From the NCBI GenBank assembly GCA_026983955.1, contig JALSTB010000038.1, positions 1 through 64,000 on the forward strand: a DNA stretch of 64,000 nt, written 5' to 3'. The notes under the pieces were generated by a model. That model was not told the DNA's origin, did not search any database, and saw only the letters and a list, made by a program, of their open reading frames with translations. Shown one piece after another: positions 24,341 through 33,887 of this stretch. The position numbers and the translations under genes were made by a program. The DNA comes from Melioribacteraceae bacterium. GTDB taxonomy: Bacteria > Bacteroidota > Ignavibacteria > Ignavibacteriales > Melioribacteraceae. The stretch's first letter is position 1, and every line of letters starts with the position of its first letter.

Positions 24341-25294
24341 TTAAATATTTAATTTTTGCATTAATTTTTTAATGGGCAACGTATTTTGCATTACGTAAAA
24401 ATGGACTGCGGGAACATTTGCATTAATCAATTCTTCAACTTGCTTTAGAGCCCATTCCACACCGATATCCACAACGTGTTCGGGTTTTGCTTTGGCTACT
24501 TCCTCGGCCAGATCGCTAGGAATATCGACATGAAAATTTTTGGGAATCGAACTGAGTTGTTTTTGTGAAGTAATAAGTTTCAAACCCGGAATGATGGGAA
24601 CACCGATACCATGCTGCCTGCACAAATCGACGTAATTGAAATATCTTTCATTGTCGTAAAACATTTGTGTAACTATGTAATCTGCACCCGCATCAATTTT
24701 GGCTTTTGTATGACGGATATCCATTTCGATATTCGGAGCTTCGAAATGTTTTTCCGGATATCCTCCCACGCCGATACAAAAATCGGTTGGTTGTGCATCG
24801 AGCAATGTATCTTCCAGATATTTTCCCTTATTTAAATCAGAGACTTGCTTTACGAGATCGATTGCATATTCGTTCACACTTCTGTTGAATTTAACTGGCT
24901 TCTCGTATCCGCTTTCATCACCTCGAACAACAAGTACATTATCTATACCGAGATAATGTAATTCGATCAGAAAGTCTTCCGTTTCTTCCTTTGTAAAACC
25001 CTTGCATATTACATGCGGTACTGCATCAATATGGTATTTGTTTTGAACGAGGGCACAAATTCCCAATGTTCCGGGTCTTTTTCTTTTAACTTTAATTTTA
25101 TACCCGCCCCCGGGTAGTTCCTCGTATTCCACTTCCGCTGCGTGACTGGTTATATCAATAAACGGCGGGTTGTATTTCACCAAATCATCAAGAGCCGACA
25201 TCAATTGCTGAAAATTGCCGCCGCGTTTCGGCGGAATTATTTCAAAGCTAATTAACGTTTCGCTTGCTTTTTCCAGGTGTTCGGTAATTTTCAT
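24341..25294 (-). CDS. metF: Methylenetetrahydrofolate reductase
   Basis: 317 residues with the MTHFR TIM-barrel motifs: FEIIPPKRGG at the N-terminus, HVICKGFTKEETEDFLIELHYLGIDNVLVVRGDE in the middle, VGGYPEKH and GADYIVTQMFYDN, and a C-terminal VPAVHFYVMQN. It reduces 5,10-methylene-THF to 5-methyl-THF for methionine synthesis, using FAD. It is the first gene of the six-gene minus-strand operon, six bases before the oxidoreductase gene. The leader is only 63 bases to the next upstream gene and no SAM riboswitch is visible. Confidence 0.93.
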   Translation of the reverse strand: MKITEHLEKASETLISFEIIPPKRGGNFQQLMSALDDLVKYNPPFIDITSHAAEVEYEELPGGGYKIKVKRKRPGTLGICALVQNKYHIDAVPHVICKGFTKEETEDFLIELHYLGIDNVLVVRGDESGYEKPVKFNRSVNEYAIDLVKQVSDLNKGKYLEDTLLDAQPTDFCIGVGGYPEKHFEAPNIEMDIRHTKAKIDAGADYIVTQMFYDNERYFNYVDLCRQHGIGVPIIPGLKLITSQKQLSSIPKNFHVDIPSDLAEEVAKAKPEHVVDIGVEWALKQVEELINANVPAVHFYVMQNTLPIKKLMQKLNI

Positions 25295-25357
25295 CTTAAT
25301 TTCTTTTTGTTCATTCCAAATTTAACATATTTTAAGTAAACTTCCTTTGCCGCAGGT

Positions 25358-27778
25358 TTATTCCGGTTCAATCCGCAGCAAATCGTAGCCGGAAGACGTT
25401 ATGGTTTTAATATCCGTTTTAACTTTAATTAATTCACCATTCAACCATTTTTCCGTCATGTCTTTATAATGATCGCTGTAAAAATTTCCCGATTGACCGG
25501 TTGGCAAAATAAAATGAAATTCACCGGGTTTGGCAAAATCGTAGATGTAACGCATCGAAGGTCCTAAATTATTTGTGTACGGTTTGGTGAAAGAATACTC
25601 GGTGTTAAAGATTGTTGTTCCGTCTCCGCCAATCGGAAAGGGACCAATGTTTACAACTTTGGCAACCAGCGGTGAAGCTTTTTCAAACAAATGTTTAAAA
25701 ACCACTTGATGCAGCTTGCCCCATTGCCAATAGGTTATATCATCACCGAAACGTTTGCTAAGTTCTTGTATTGCTTCATTCAAACTTTTCTTTATTATAT
25801 CATCCCTAGTTTCAATTTCCGGCGTATTAACATCATCGAACCAGCCGGATTTGTTTTCTTCGAGCAAAACCGGAATGTTTCTGAATGGAACGTTTGCAAG
25901 GAAAACATATTCCATCATTAAATTTTTACCCATTTCGTCTTGGTAAATGTTCTTTATAAGATTTTGGAAAAATACGGCGTAAATTGTGGGGACTTGACTG
26001 TGTTCATCCATTACAAAATCCCAATTCCGGAATAGCTCGAGCGCCAATTTTATTTTTTCGTCCGTAACATTCGTATTTTCATAAGCTTGTAAAATATATT
26101 TCGTTATGTTTTTTGCATAGTGTGAAAAAAAATCGGTCTGGAATTTTCTGAAATCGTCAACATTAAATTTTTCTTTTGAACTCAACAGTTCCGTTATTCT
26201 CTCAATTCGCGACGGCGGTTCCCACACATTTGATATATGATATTTAAAATTTTTAACTGTTTTATTGTTTGCAGAAGCAATAAAGTTCTGTTTGGGATTA
26301 AACAACTTGGGCATCTCGCTATAGGGTACGAATCCGAGCCAATCGTATTTATCGGTAGTTCCGTCGAACACCAGTGTTGGACTGTAAAATTTACGTTTGG
26401 GTAACCTGGTTCCGCAAATATAACCGATATTGCCATCTTTATCGCCGTAAACGAAATTTTGTCCGGGCACTGCAAAATGTTTAACCCCTTTTTTAAATTC
26501 ATTCCAATTCATACTTCTGTTAATGAGATAAAAAGCATACATTTCATCACTGAACTCATAAGCCGTCCATCTAATGCTTAAATCCGCTTTACTTTGCTGT
26601 TCATTGGGAAACAGCTTGTTATATGTATGAATTCCGCTTATTATTGGACCGCGATGAGTTTTCCGAACGGTTAAAATTACGTCGGAAGAATCTTTTACCT
26701 TAATAGTATCGTTATGAATTTCGAGCGGTCGCCATTCGTTTTTGAAAAGATAATGTTGTTTGGAAGAATCCAATTTCTCAACATAAAAATCACAATCGTC
26801 CGTCATAACGTTGGTAAGAACCCACGATATGTTGCCGTTGTTACCAATTACCACTCCGGGAATGCCGGGCAAAGTAAATCCTTCAACATTAAAGTTGTTA
26901 CTTCTGATTACCGCCACCACCCACTTCCCGGGCGCTTGGAAAGCAAGGTGCGGATCGTTTGCTATCAGAACTTTTCCCGATTCCGATAATTTTCCGTTTA
27001 CAACCCAATTGTTCGAACCGATATGCGTACCTACGAACCCGGTGAATTTTCTGAATTCCTTATCGACTTGAATCAAATCGAGCGGAATTTCAGCAAATTT
27101 TTTTATTTCTTGCGGGATAATGGTTGGTGCATTTTCATCGTAAGACGGCATAATCTCCTGTGCTTTTTCCAGTCCTAATTTCTGAACCAAATGGGTAAAC
27201 GCCAAATCGCTCCACCAACTGATATTTAACTCCCAAGCCATTAATTTTACCAAAAGCAAACTATGTTCCGGTTGCCACGGTTCCGGATCATAACCCAACA
27301 CGTCGAATTCGATTTGATATTTCCCCTTTGCTTCTTTAATATAAGCGTTCACACCTCTTGCATAAGCTTCGAGCATTGCACGCGATTCCTTATGCAACTT
27401 TGGATAAAACCGTTTAACCGTTTGATACAAGCCGAGCGTCCGGAACATTTTATCGAAAGCAAGGGTTTTACTTCCCAACACTTCACTTAACCTGCCCAAT
27501 CCTGCGCGGCGTGTTATATCCATCTGGAACAGCCTTTCCTGTGCATGTACGTAACCCAAAGCGAAATATGCATCCATATCATCCTTGGCAACGATATATG
27601 CCACTGCATTTGAATCCCTGTAAATATTTACTCCGGAAGAAATACCCTTCGCCTTAACCTTTCCGTTGTATTGCGGCAAAGTTTGATTGAGCAAATAATA
27701 TGAGAGAAAAACAATAAAAACAATTAATGCAAAAATTACGGAGGCGGCTCCGATAAGTATTTTCAGCCACTTTTTCAT
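25358..27778 (-). CDS. Penicillin acylase-family (Ntn-hydrolase) protein
   Basis: 806 residues. An N-terminal membrane anchor (residues 7-31) is followed by the alpha part (FALGYVHAQERLFQMDITRR). The autocleavage site is G254-S255 (THIGSNNWVV), where Ser255 becomes the N-terminal nucleophile of the beta chain. Further family blocks are ANDPHL, LPGIPGVVIGNNGNISW and the C-terminal LPTGQSGNFYSDHYKDM. The enzyme cleaves amide bonds of small molecules, possibly acyl-homoserine lactones or modified amino acids, on the periplasmic side. It stands alone, divergent from rmuC with 157 bases between. Confidence 0.92.
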   Translation of the reverse strand: MKKWLKILIGAASVIFALIVFIVFLSYYLLNQTLPQYNGKVKAKGISSGVNIYRDSNAVAYIVAKDDMDAYFALGYVHAQERLFQMDITRRAGLGRLSEVLGSKTLAFDKMFRTLGLYQTVKRFYPKLHKESRAMLEAYARGVNAYIKEAKGKYQIEFDVLGYDPEPWQPEHSLLLVKLMAWELNISWWSDLAFTHLVQKLGLEKAQEIMPSYDENAPTIIPQEIKKFAEIPLDLIQVDKEFRKFTGFVGTHIGSNNWVVNGKLSESGKVLIANDPHLAFQAPGKWVVAVIRSNNFNVEGFTLPGIPGVVIGNNGNISWVLTNVMTDDCDFYVEKLDSSKQHYLFKNEWRPLEIHNDTIKVKDSSDVILTVRKTHRGPIISGIHTYNKLFPNEQQSKADLSIRWTAYEFSDEMYAFYLINRSMNWNEFKKGVKHFAVPGQNFVYGDKDGNIGYICGTRLPKRKFYSPTLVFDGTTDKYDWLGFVPYSEMPKLFNPKQNFIASANNKTVKNFKYHISNVWEPPSRIERITELLSSKEKFNVDDFRKFQTDFFSHYAKNITKYILQAYENTNVTDEKIKLALELFRNWDFVMDEHSQVPTIYAVFFQNLIKNIYQDEMGKNLMMEYVFLANVPFRNIPVLLEENKSGWFDDVNTPEIETRDDIIKKSLNEAIQELSKRFGDDITYWQWGKLHQVVFKHLFEKASPLVAKVVNIGPFPIGGDGTTIFNTEYSFTKPYTNNLGPSMRYIYDFAKPGEFHFILPTGQSGNFYSDHYKDMTEKWLNGELIKVKTDIKTITSSGYDLLRIEPE

Positions 27779-27935
27779 TTTTTACCGTTGTTAATGAATA
27801 AATGCGTATTACTTCCAAAAAACAATAAGAAATAAAAGTAGAAGTTTAGAAGTTGAAATGCAAGATTTTAAGTATACATAATTAATATCCGCATTTTAGT
27901 AGAATTGATTATATTTCGGAAAAGGACAGAATAAA

Positions 27936-29249
27936 ATGGAAATTCTAATTTTAAATATTGTAATTTTAATTTTTGTAATTATAAGCGTTGTCTTTTTATT
28001 CCTCATTTACCGGAAGCTGAATATATTCGGTCCTTCCCGGTTGTTTGAAGAACTCTCGGCAAAGCTTAACGGATATTACAAGCAAACCGATGAACAAATT
28101 GAAAATGAATTTCAGAAAAACCGTGAGGAGTATCAAAAAAATTCAAAGTTAACCAGAGAAGAAATCAGCGGATCGTTCAAAACCTTGGGCGATCAACTTT
28201 CCGACAGAATCAAGGAAATTGCCGGAAGACAAAAAGATCAACTTAATATAATTGAAAACCGGATGGAAAAATTAACCAAAACAAACGAAGAGAAATTCGA
28301 AAAATTGAAAGATCAGATATCTTTGCAGCTGACTGGCATTCAGGAAAGCAATGAGAAAAAGCTGGAAGAAATGAGGCGCACTGTTGACGAAAAACTGCAT
28401 GAAACATTGGAGAAAAGATTGGGAGAATCTTTCAAACAAGTAAGCGAACGGTTGGAACTGGTGCACAAAGGTTTGGGTGAAATGCAAAATTTGGCAAGCG
28501 GTGTGGGCGATTTGAAAAAAGTGCTTACAAACGTTAAAACACGCGGCACTTGGGGCGAGGTGCAATTGGGCAACTTAATAGAACAAATACTTGCACCAAA
28601 TCAATATGAGAAAAATGTTAAAACTAAAAAAGGCAGTTCCGAAATTGTGGAGTTTGCGGTTAAGTTACCCGGCAAAACAGGTAATGAGAACGAAACCGTT
28701 TGGCTACCGATAGATGCCAAATTCCCGTTGGAAGATTACCAACGGTTGCTTGCCGCACAAGAAGCGGCCGATCCGGTGCAAGTTGAAAAAGCGGCAAAGG
28801 AAATTGAGAAAAAAATAAGAGCCGAAGCAGCAAATATCGCGGCGAAATATTTAAATCCACCGGCCACAACCGATTTTGCAATCATGTTTTTGCCCGTCGA
28901 GGGATTGTATGCCGAAGTATTGAGAATACCCGGACTTGCAGAACGTATTCAACGTGAAAACAGAGTGATAATTACCGGACCGACCAACTTGGCTGCATTG
29001 TTAAACAGTTTGCAAATGGGCTTCCGTACTTTGGCAATCGAAAAACGCTCGAGCGAAGTTTGGAAATTACTGGGTGTGGTTAAAACGGAATTCCATAAAT
29101 TCGGAAACATACTGGAAAAAACAAAACAGAAAATCGATCAAGCAAGCAATACTTTGGGTGATGCTGCGCGGAAATCGAGAACAATAGAACGGAAATTGCG
29201 GGATGTGGAAGAATTACCGGAAGATAAAGAATTAAATCTTTTGGATTAA
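27936..29249 (+). CDS. rmuC: DNA recombination protein RmuC
   Basis: 437 residues: an N-terminal transmembrane helix (about 3-25), a long coiled coil (about 40-170) and the RmuC nuclease-like core with KTRGTWGEVQLGNLIEQIL, LPIDAKFPLEDYQRL, FAIMFLPVEGLYAEVL and TGPTNLAALLNSLQMGFRTL. RmuC limits recombination between short inverted repeats. A TATATTTC element at 27910-27917 could be a -7 box. It converges with the K+ channel gene, leaving 20 bases between stops. Confidence 0.93.
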   Translation: MEILILNIVILIFVIISVVFLFLIYRKLNIFGPSRLFEELSAKLNGYYKQTDEQIENEFQKNREEYQKNSKLTREEISGSFKTLGDQLSDRIKEIAGRQKDQLNIIENRMEKLTKTNEEKFEKLKDQISLQLTGIQESNEKKLEEMRRTVDEKLHETLEKRLGESFKQVSERLELVHKGLGEMQNLASGVGDLKKVLTNVKTRGTWGEVQLGNLIEQILAPNQYEKNVKTKKGSSEIVEFAVKLPGKTGNENETVWLPIDAKFPLEDYQRLLAAQEAADPVQVEKAAKEIEKKIRAEAANIAAKYLNPPATTDFAIMFLPVEGLYAEVLRIPGLAERIQRENRVIITGPTNLAALLNSLQMGFRTLAIEKRSSEVWKLLGVVKTEFHKFGNILEKTKQKIDQASNTLGDAARKSRTIERKLRDVEELPEDKELNLLD

Positions 29250-29269
29250 AATTTTTAATGTTATGTTTA

Positions 29270-30295
29270 TCAATTTTCCGTTGCAGCCAAATCGTCCATC
29301 TCACAAGATTCGGTTAATTTTGCCAAACTTTCGGATGGACCTATTGCTATCAATTTATCGTTTTCTTCTATTACCGTATTTGCACTTGGATTGTAAATTA
29401 ACTTACCGGTATTTTTAATTATTGCTACTATAATAATATTCCAATCCTTTCTCAAAGGTGAATCTTTCAGTGTTTTATTTACAAGTCTGGAATTCTTTGA
29501 AATGTTTACTTCTTCCAAACTGATTTCAACGTCCCGGCTTTTGGCGACACCGTCAATAAAATCAATTACTCCCGGTTTGAGCAACAAATTAACCATTCTG
29601 CTTCCGCCAAGTTCGATAGGTTTTACCACACGGTCTGCACCCGCTCTTTTTAATTTGGATTCGGTTCCCTCTTCGATTGCACGTGCCACTACAAAAATTT
29701 CCGGGTTAATTCCTTTGGCGGAAAGTACTGCAAACACATTTTGAGCATCGGTTGCAATAACTGCAACCAAGCCTTTTGCTTTTTTAATTCCCGCTTGCAA
29801 AAGTATATCATCGTGGGTTGCGTCTCCTTCAATAAACAAATATCCGATTTCAAGTAATTCTTCAATTTTTCTCGGATTGTTTTCTATCACCACGAAAGGC
29901 GTATTGTTATGTGCCAAATCCTCACAAATCACCTTTCCCATTCTACCGTAGCCGCAAATGATGTAGTGCCCGGTCAAACCGTCTATTTGTTTGTTCATTT
30001 TTCTCCTCCTGAAAAATTGCGTTTCCAAGAGCAATTGTACCGCCCTACCGCCGGTGTAAGCAATTGCCAGTACTCCGAAAATTATCAACATAATTGTGAG
30101 CACACGACCCGGAACGGTTAACGGACGCAGTTCCTTGAAGCCTGTTGTAGATATCGTAATTACTGTCATGTAAAAAGAATCGAATAAGCTCCATCCTTCA
30201 ACAACAGTATAACCAAGCGTTCCGAATAGAATTACACCGATGATAAGAGCAAATCCTGCCCTCAGATGGGATAAAGAAGCCTGAGTTTTATTCAT
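29270..30295 (-). CDS. Two-helix potassium channel with RCK (TrkA-N/TrkA-C) domains
   Basis: 341 residues. Two transmembrane helices (about 12-33 and 64-88) flank a pore loop with the filter-like STTGFKEL (49-56). A cytoplasmic RCK_N domain follows, with the nucleotide-binding YIICGYGRMGK (about 111-121), and then a RCK_C domain (about 255-335). The architecture is that of MthK/Kch-type channels gated by ligand. The filter differs from the usual TVGYGD: position 2 is Thr and GD is replaced by KE, as in a bacterial subgroup with VGF/VGFGE-like filters. Ion selectivity is therefore uncertain. Confidence 0.88.
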   Translation of the reverse strand: MNKTQASLSHLRAGFALIIGVILFGTLGYTVVEGWSLFDSFYMTVITISTTGFKELRPLTVPGRVLTIMLIIFGVLAIAYTGGRAVQLLLETQFFRRRKMNKQIDGLTGHYIICGYGRMGKVICEDLAHNNTPFVVIENNPRKIEELLEIGYLFIEGDATHDDILLQAGIKKAKGLVAVIATDAQNVFAVLSAKGINPEIFVVARAIEEGTESKLKRAGADRVVKPIELGGSRMVNLLLKPGVIDFIDGVAKSRDVEISLEEVNISKNSRLVNKTLKDSPLRKDWNIIIVAIIKNTGKLIYNPSANTVIEENDKLIAIGPSESLAKLTESCEMDDLAATEN

Positions 30296-30374
30296 TGTAA
30301 AAATTTTATTTTTTCACATAAAGTTAGTTTCTTTGCCGACCGATATCAACCTGGTTAGGGCGGTTATCATCAAA

Positions 30375-30406
30375 TTTGCGGTTTTTATTTGCTATTTTTA
30401 TATTGG
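30375..30406 (+). promoter_or_regulatory. Possible promoter of the aldehyde dehydrogenase gene
   Basis: TTTG (30375-30378), a 20-base spacer and TATATTGG (30399-30406) match the Bacteroidota -33/-7 pattern TTTG-N19-21-TAnnTTTG at all but one position. It lies 22 bases before the ATG at 30429, in the correct orientation. Confidence 0.4.
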
Positions 30407-30428
30407 AAATAAATTTTAAGAGGTGAAG

Positions 30429-32015
30429 ATGAACATTGACAAGGATATCCGTTCAATTCAGGAAATGCGGGATTTGGTAAAAACCGCTAAAGAAGCCCAA
30501 CTTGAATTTAAACATTATAATCAAAAACAAGTTGACGAGATAGTAAAAGCCATGGCCGAAGCAGGTTACCGCGAATCGGAAAGACTTGCTAAAATGGCAC
30601 ACGAAGAAACCGGATTCGGCAAGTGGGAAGATAAAGTAATAAAAAATCAATTCGGTACCAAATCGGTTTACGAATCGATAAAGGATTTGAAAACGGTTGG
30701 AGTGATAAACATCGAAAAAGGTGGCAAAGTTATTCAAATAGCCGAACCGATGGGAGTTGTTGCCGCATTGATTCCATCGACCAATCCCACTTCAACGGCA
30801 ATGTTCAAAGCGATAATTTCTTTGAAAAGCAGGAATGCTATTGTTGCAAGTCCGCACCCGAAAGCCGTAAATTGTACAATGGAAGCAATGAAAGTAATGG
30901 CTGATGCGGCGGAAAGGGCAGGAGCGCCGAAAGGTTTGGTTCAATGTATGTCTTTACCGACCTTGGAAGGCACACACGAATTAATGAAACATAAAGATGT
31001 GTCGGTAATATTGGCAACCGGCAGCACGCCGATGGTTAAAGCGGCATACAGCACTGGTACGCCCGCCTACGGTGTAGGCTCGGGTAACGTGCCGGCATTT
31101 ATTGAAAAAACTGCCGATTACAAAAAGGCTGTTGCGGATATTATCGCAGGTACCACTTTCGACAACGGCACTCTTTGCTCATCCGAACAATCGATGATTG
31201 TTGACCGTCCGATACTTGAAAAAGTAAAAGAAGAAGTGAGAAAAAACGGCGGATATTTTGTAACCCCGGAAGAAAAAGCCAAATTGGAAAAGGCGATTCA
31301 GAAAAACGGGCGGATTAACCCGGAAATTGTCGGCAAACCCGCAACGTTCATTGCTGAATATGCAGGATTCGAAGTACCACCCGATACAAAAGTACTACTT
31401 GCCGAATGCACTAAAGTCGGGAAAGACGAACCTTTCTCGATGGAAAAACTCTCCCCCACTCTCGCATTTTATGTTGTTGACGGCTGGCTGGAAGGATGCC
31501 ATAAATGTATCGACCTGTTGAGGTTCGGAGGAATCGGGCACACGATGGTGATACACTCGAATGACAAGGAAATCATTATGAAATTTGCAATGGAGAAACC
31601 GGCATTCAGAATTATAGTAAACTCCGTGGCATCGTTGGGAGCCGTAGGTTATACAACCGATTTGGATCCTTCACTCACGTTAGGAGTCGGTACATGGGGC
31701 GGTTCGATAATTTCCCAAAATGTAACCGCAAAGCATTTGTTGAACATAAAAACCGTAGCGTTCGAAACTCGTCCGTTAAACAAAGGCGAAAGTGTTAATT
31801 CTTTCGACGGTGTGGCAATCGGTGCAACGGATTATTCACGTACCGGAAGTTTTACGGAAATAATTGAAGAACGGTTAAGGGCGCGGGCTGGAAATCCGGC
31901 CGTTCCACCTGAAATCACAACTTCGAATGTTGGAACTGGCACTGCTCAAAACAAGCTAGGCAAAAATATTACTCCTGCGGAAGTTGAAAAAATAATAAGA
32001 GAATTTAAATTATAA
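30429..32015 (+). CDS. CoA-acylating-type aldehyde dehydrogenase with C-terminal encapsulation-like tail
   Basis: 528 residues of the PduP/EutE/AdhE-N type. Catalytic C250 lies in FDNGTLCSSEQ, with the family's LIPSTNPTSTAMFKAI and ATGSTPMVKAAY blocks. It would convert an aldehyde plus CoA and NAD+ to acyl-CoA. The C-terminus carries TEIIEERLRARAGNP (476-490) and ends with ITPAEVEKIIREFKL (514-528). Both blocks are shared with the otherwise unrelated aldolase at 22464. This indicates targeting to a common microcompartment. The ATG at 30429 is preferred over the GTG at 30423, which lies inside the AGAGGTG ribosome-binding site. It is a single-gene unit. Confidence 0.92.
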   Translation: MNIDKDIRSIQEMRDLVKTAKEAQLEFKHYNQKQVDEIVKAMAEAGYRESERLAKMAHEETGFGKWEDKVIKNQFGTKSVYESIKDLKTVGVINIEKGGKVIQIAEPMGVVAALIPSTNPTSTAMFKAIISLKSRNAIVASPHPKAVNCTMEAMKVMADAAERAGAPKGLVQCMSLPTLEGTHELMKHKDVSVILATGSTPMVKAAYSTGTPAYGVGSGNVPAFIEKTADYKKAVADIIAGTTFDNGTLCSSEQSMIVDRPILEKVKEEVRKNGGYFVTPEEKAKLEKAIQKNGRINPEIVGKPATFIAEYAGFEVPPDTKVLLAECTKVGKDEPFSMEKLSPTLAFYVVDGWLEGCHKCIDLLRFGGIGHTMVIHSNDKEIIMKFAMEKPAFRIIVNSVASLGAVGYTTDLDPSLTLGVGTWGGSIISQNVTAKHLLNIKTVAFETRPLNKGESVNSFDGVAIGATDYSRTGSFTEIIEERLRARAGNPAVPPEITTSNVGTGTAQNKLGKNITPAEVEKIIREFKL

Positions 32016-32018
32016 TAA

Positions 32019-32056
32019 TTAAATATTAAGCTATCCGGTTTCATATTAATATTTAA
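32019..32056. terminator. AT-only inverted repeat between convergent genes
   Basis: TTAAATATTAA (32019-32029) and TTAATATTTAA (32046-32056) are perfect 11-base inverted repeats around a 16-base loop. They lie just after the aldehyde dehydrogenase stop and overlap the stop of the convergent DUF3108 gene. They could act as a weak bidirectional terminator; an all-AT stem is less stable than a normal one. Confidence 0.4.
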
Positions 32057-32853
32057 GAACCGTTTTTATCGGGTAGTTTTGCTTTCAATTCTCCTGCCAA
32101 TCCTTTGTAAGCGGTAAGTTCGGCATCAATCGAACCGATGATTACTTTTGTTTTAACTTTAACGGGAATTTTCAAATCGTCATCCGTCAGCCAAATTATA
32201 ATATTCCCTTCGCTTTTAAAAAGACCACCCTCAACAACCAGAGGTTCAACCATAATGCAATTGAATGTACCGGCTTCCACGGTAATTGTTTCTTTACCAA
32301 GATAAACCACATCGAGCGGATAAACTTTATCTTTGTAAAAATTTTCCAAGTGGACACGGTCTCCAACTTTTTTATCCGAATAATCGAAAGTACGGGCGAG
32401 GTAAAACGCCGAGACGATATCGTTAACGTAAGGGGGAATTTTATAGGTCCCTTCGCTGGTTTTTGCAATTCCCCGTCGTTGGTCAAAGAACGCCGAAAAA
32501 TCCCGTTTAAATCCGCCTTCGCGTATATGCTGTTCGAACCGCCAAGGGAACAACCCTTCCTTGTCCAAATAAGTTTCGTAACGGTCGCGCACTTTGTAAA
32601 ACGGATCGAACGCCGGAACGGAATTTACTCTGAATACAACGTGGTAAACATCGCGGCCAAAAATACGTTTCATTTTCGGAATTGCCATTATTGCGGTGCC
32701 TGCGGTTACAAATCCGTACCGGACATCAAACGTTAATTTTTCACCAACGGCAAATGCTTTGTTTTCAACTTTCCTGAACTTTTTGTTTTGTGCAATGGAA
32801 ACACTTCCCAAAACAAATGCAATAATTAAATATTTAACTACTATATTTTTCAT
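32053..32853 (-). CDS. DUF3108 family exported protein
   Basis: 266 residues with a signal peptide (MKNIVVKYLIIAFVLGSVSIA, then Gln). The mature part matches DUF3108: FAVGEKLTFDVRYGFVTAGTA at its start, YHVVFRVNSVPAFDPFYKVRDRYETYLD, and the C-terminal IIWLTDDDLKIPVKVKTKVIIGSIDAEL. A periplasmic beta-rich fold is expected. The function is unknown. Its ATG overlaps the stop of the glycosyltransferase gene by one base, placing it in an envelope-biogenesis operon. Confidence 0.85.
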   Translation of the reverse strand: MKNIVVKYLIIAFVLGSVSIAQNKKFRKVENKAFAVGEKLTFDVRYGFVTAGTAIMAIPKMKRIFGRDVYHVVFRVNSVPAFDPFYKVRDRYETYLDKEGLFPWRFEQHIREGGFKRDFSAFFDQRRGIAKTSEGTYKIPPYVNDIVSAFYLARTFDYSDKKVGDRVHLENFYKDKVYPLDVVYLGKETITVEAGTFNCIMVEPLVVEGGLFKSEGNIIIWLTDDDLKIPVKVKTKVIIGSIDAELTAYKGLAGELKAKLPDKNGS

Positions 32854-33887
32854 TAATTCCTCTTTAATATTTGTTTAACCGCTTTTACCACATCTTCAAT
32901 TTCAATTGTATTCATACAATCCAGTTCTTCGCATTTTTTTCTTGTGCAATTTTCACAATCCACATTTGGTGTGAAAATTTTTTTCTTTTTTGTATAAGGT
33001 CCCCATCTTTTGGGCGACAGGGCGGGTATTTGCGGATAAAATCCGATAACATACTTACCCAACGCACCCGCAATGTGAATGGGTCCGGTTGAATTTGCAA
33101 TTAATATATCCGATTTGTTAATTAAAGCAATAAGTTCCCGTAAGTTAAATTTACCGGATAAATCGATACTTTTTGAATTTCCTTTTACATCATTGCAAAT
33201 ATGTTTTTCTTTATCCGAACCCGTAATCAATAAATTCAAGTTCAATTCGCGTGCCAAAACCTCTGCCAAACGCCGGAATTTGTGAACAGGCCAGTCAATC
33301 GCACTTCCACCGCTTCCGGGATGAATAATTACAGTAGGTATTTTCGGATTAAATCCGGTTTTTTGTAGTAAATCGTTTACTTTTTGTTCACTTTTATCGT
33401 CAATCCGGATATCGAACGAAATATCTTTTTCCGGATCAATTTTGTCAATACCGATTAATTTCAGCAGGTTAATATTATATTCAAGTTCGTGTTTTTCGCC
33501 GTATTTTCTGTGTTCGTAAAATCTTTTATTAAAGAGAAATGAATACCACCGGTAGCCGGTACCTATTCTGTTTTTTATTCCGGCAAAAAAAAGAATGAGA
33601 GAAATTTTAAATGTCGGATAAACTACAATAGATGTATCGAATTTATAATTTTTAATTTTTGTTATATTCTTTTTAAATAATACGGTTCCGTTTTCTTCTT
33701 CCAAAAGAATCAATTCATCTATGTATGGGTGGTTGAATGCCAAATCTTTTGTATAGTTTTTCAACAAATAGGTGATTTTTGCACCCGGAAATTTTTCTTT
33801 TATTATTTTTGCCAACGGTAGAGACAGAACGACATCGCCGATTCTATCGGTACGGACAATTAAAATATTTTCCGGTTTCTTAATCAT
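32853..33887 (-). CDS. Glycosyltransferase family 9 (heptosyltransferase-like)
   Basis: 344 residues of the GT9/RfaF type: N-terminal ILIVRTDRIGDVVLSLPLA, the central VIIHPGSGGSAIDWPVHKFRRLAEVL and LLITGSDKEK, and the donor-site region LIANSTGPIHIAGALGKYVIGFYP. These enzymes add heptose or related sugars to the lipopolysaccharide core at the inner membrane. A C-terminal cysteine cluster (DCENCTRKKCEELDC) is typical of many family members. It overlaps the mpg stop by four bases. Confidence 0.9.
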   Translation of the reverse strand: MIKKPENILIVRTDRIGDVVLSLPLAKIIKEKFPGAKITYLLKNYTKDLAFNHPYIDELILLEEENGTVLFKKNITKIKNYKFDTSIVVYPTFKISLILFFAGIKNRIGTGYRWYSFLFNKRFYEHRKYGEKHELEYNINLLKLIGIDKIDPEKDISFDIRIDDKSEQKVNDLLQKTGFNPKIPTVIIHPGSGGSAIDWPVHKFRRLAEVLARELNLNLLITGSDKEKHICNDVKGNSKSIDLSGKFNLRELIALINKSDILIANSTGPIHIAGALGKYVIGFYPQIPALSPKRWGPYTKKKKIFTPNVDCENCTRKKCEELDCMNTIEIEDVVKAVKQILKRN

